A stretch of 14,613 nucleotides of DNA from JAYRGC01 sp041908065 (lineage in GTDB: Bacteria; Pseudomonadota; Alphaproteobacteria; UBA9219): contig JAYRGC010000040.1 of the NCBI GenBank assembly GCA_041908065.1, forward strand, positions 1 to 14,613, in the 5' to 3' direction. Position numbers and translations under genes: made by a program. Below are positions 13,483 through 14,613 of the stretch, piece after piece. Position 1 is the stretch's first letter, and the number at the start of each line of letters is the position of its first letter. The notes under the pieces are model-generated. The model searched no databases, was not told the origin of the DNA, and worked only from the letters and a program-made list of their open reading frames with translations.

Positions 13483-14013
13483 CTATATTTCTCGCCTTGT
13501 CCTCCACTTGCGCCATGCCCACGGTAGCAATATGAACCATTGCAGGTAGCCGAGGGCAAAGTAAACCAGCCAGTTAGTCACAAACGGAAAAGATGATACC
13601 TCTGTAATTTTCGAAAGGCCGAGGGTCCATTCCATATCCAAAAAGGAAATAAGTAGGCCAAAAGGAAACGAAATGAAAAGCATGCCCCACGCAAGAAACT
13701 CCCAAATATCAGCATCATCTCCAATACTAAACGTTAGTAGAGTAAGGGTAATAAATAACACGAAGACTGACATTCCAATCCAAGCGGCTTTCGCAATAAG
13801 GACGCTTCCATTCTCAACATGGAAAGCAATAAGAATTGAGATGTTGATCAAAATAGATACCGGTAACACAGCAAAGGCGAGATAGCCTAAAAATTCGCCA
13901 TAAAAAAAACCTAAGGTAGGAAAAAAAATGATTCCTAGTAACGCAGCTGCCCATAGACCTACCAACCATTTCCCAGCGCTCGTTGACGCAATACAGGCGA
14001 GTATTTTCATCAT
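13483..14013 (-). CDS. Five-helix integral membrane protein, candidate immunity protein of the Rhs tip
   Basis: 176 residues with about five predicted membrane spans: residues roughly 15-37, 42-65, 72-97, 103-125 and 143-165, with a basic C-terminus (WRKWRTRREI). I recognise no family. Its start codon overlaps the stop of the rhs fragment (ATGATGA: rhs TGA inside the first ATGs), so translation is coupled and no separate ribosome site is obvious. Cognate immunity genes sit directly after Rhs/CDI toxin tips in this way, and multi-span membrane proteins commonly protect against toxins acting on the inner membrane or periplasm. Much lower G+C than the core genes of the window points to horizontal arrival. 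The immunity role is inferred from position only. Confidence 0.7.
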   Translation of the reverse strand: MMKILACIASTSAGKWLVGLWAAALLGIIFFPTLGFFYGEFLGYLAFAVLPVSILINISILIAFHVENGSVLIAKAAWIGMSVFVLFITLTLLTFSIGDDADIWEFLAWGMLFISFPFGLLISFLDMEWTLGLSKITEVSSFPFVTNWLVYFALGYLQWFILLPWAWRKWRTRREI

Positions 14014-14582
14014 TTAAGGCCGCAGATATTACGGCACCGTAGATTCACATTGTCGTCGTACTCTTGACAATCCGTACCAAAAGGTATGCCGTACTTCGGA
14101 CGAGGCTTGTTCCATTCAGAAATCAGACACCGCTCAAAGCAATCATTATCCGGCTGTGTCTCTTCGCATCGACCTGCCTGCATACTGTCGTTGCTTTGCT
14201 TACCTGCACCGTCCTTGCCGCGATCTTGGCCGCCACACGTTACTTTCCCGTTGCTATCCCATACGCAAGTATATTGATGATAAAATGGATTTCCCCAAAT
14301 ATCAGGACCACTTCTTTCGCCGCTTCCACCAAGCAAATTAAGAGGCTTCTTGCATCTAAACGTCACGAGCCCAAACGGATCGACATTCATGGTAGGGGAT
14401 CCTCCCACATACGCATACGTATTAACCCCACCATCCAACCCAATCGGATCACTCTGCACATACCTCCCCAAAGCAGGGTTATAATCCCGATAATAGTTGT
14501 AATGCAACCCCGTTTCCGTGTCATAGTACTGTCCCGGGAACCGCAGGTTATAGACAAAGCTGCCGCTGGGAACGACGGCAAC
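14010..14582 (-). CDS. 3' end of Rhs-repeat protein: core end plus cysteine-rich toxin tip (5' end broken or outside window)
   Basis: The N-terminal part visible here is the conserved end of the Rhs core: 'NLRFPGQYYDTETG', 'LHYNYYRDYNPALGRYVQSD', 'PIGLDGGVNTYAYVGGSP', ending in the self-cleavage-type 'DPFGL' boundary. After it comes a variable tip of about 119 residues with nine cysteines, including 'YHQYTCV', 'CGGQDRG', 'PDNDCFERC', 'PRPKYGIPFGTDCQEYDDNV' and 'CRNIC'. I do not recognise the tip family; the early His (YHQY) followed by a later 'GTDCQEY' could be a His...Cys hydrolase pair, but this is a guess. The frame is closed by an in-frame TAG at 14583-14585, with the only usable start a TTG at 14507. 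The copy is therefore an orphan 3' module, a frameshifted gene, or a nonsense allele. The membrane gene overlapping its stop codon is the likely immunity partner. Confidence 0.8.
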   Translation of the reverse strand, partial: VAVVPSGSFVYNLRFPGQYYDTETGLHYNYYRDYNPALGRYVQSDPIGLDGGVNTYAYVGGSPTMNVDPFGLVTFRCKKPLNLLGGSGERSGPDIWGNPFYHQYTCVWDSNGKVTCGGQDRGKDGAGKQSNDSMQAGRCEETQPDNDCFERCLISEWNKPRPKYGIPFGTDCQEYDDNVNLRCRNICGLK

Positions 14583-14613
14583 CTAAGCGATTGGGGTAAA
14601 GATGCCCCCACGA

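Noticed and set aside
12723..13535. A single intact 270-residue gene ending in a Doc domain
   Set aside because: Only the part after about 13165 is Doc-like. The first 140 residues are antisense to the methyltransferase remnant or untranslated sequence, and the upstream Doc segment lies in another frame.

Overview
The window looks like a chromosomal segment of an alphaproteobacterium that I cannot name further. The evidence is the run leuS - lptE - holA with the lptE/holA overlap typical of that class, an alphaproteobacterial-type NagZ, G/C-rich codon use in the housekeeping genes, and many dispersed palindromic repeats between genes. The right-hand end (about 12.6-14.6 kb) is accessory DNA: decayed gene fragments, a drop in G+C, and the 3' end of an Rhs-type polymorphic toxin with a candidate immunity gene.

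Layout. 1-121: one copy of a dispersed palindromic repeat (family A). 122-1054 (-): nagZ. 1189-3174 (+): a divergent gene for a long membrane-anchored helical protein. 3175-3635: repeats only (families B and C), ending in a rho-independent terminator. 3636-4533 (-): two tandem paralogous small secreted or membrane proteins resembling the IcmD/DotP-type proteins of type IVB secretion/conjugation systems. 4534-5021: a family A repeat and a perfect 9-bp palindrome. 5022-6515 (+): an acyl carrier protein and a FabF-like ketosynthase, a two-gene fatty-acyl unit. 6516-6865: family A and B repeats. 6866-11021 (+): leuS, lptE, holA. 11112-11501 (+): a small predicted membrane protein. 11502-11726: a family A repeat between convergent genes. 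11727-12434 (-): rlmE. 12435-13370: a half copy of repeat A, then a truncated ORF start, the 3' end of a DNA methyltransferase (-) and the 3' part of a doc toxin (+). 13483-14582 (-): a membrane protein overlapping the end of an rhs fragment.

How the genes work together. nagZ (cell-wall recycling), leuS (translation), lptE (LPS export), holA (replication) and rlmE (ribosome maturation) are ordinary core genes. The ACP and ketosynthase genes probably act as one acyl-chain-building pair. The two IcmD-like genes form a monocistronic-looking operon ending at a strong terminator, with no other secretion gene in view. The rhs tip and the membrane gene that overlaps its stop codon look like a toxin-immunity pair.

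The most interesting items are the duplicated IcmD-like pair with a near-identical core, the cysteine-rich Rhs tip with a five-helix membrane partner, a single apparent deletion junction that beheaded two divergent genes, and three families of structured repeats, one of which keeps its loop while changing its stem.
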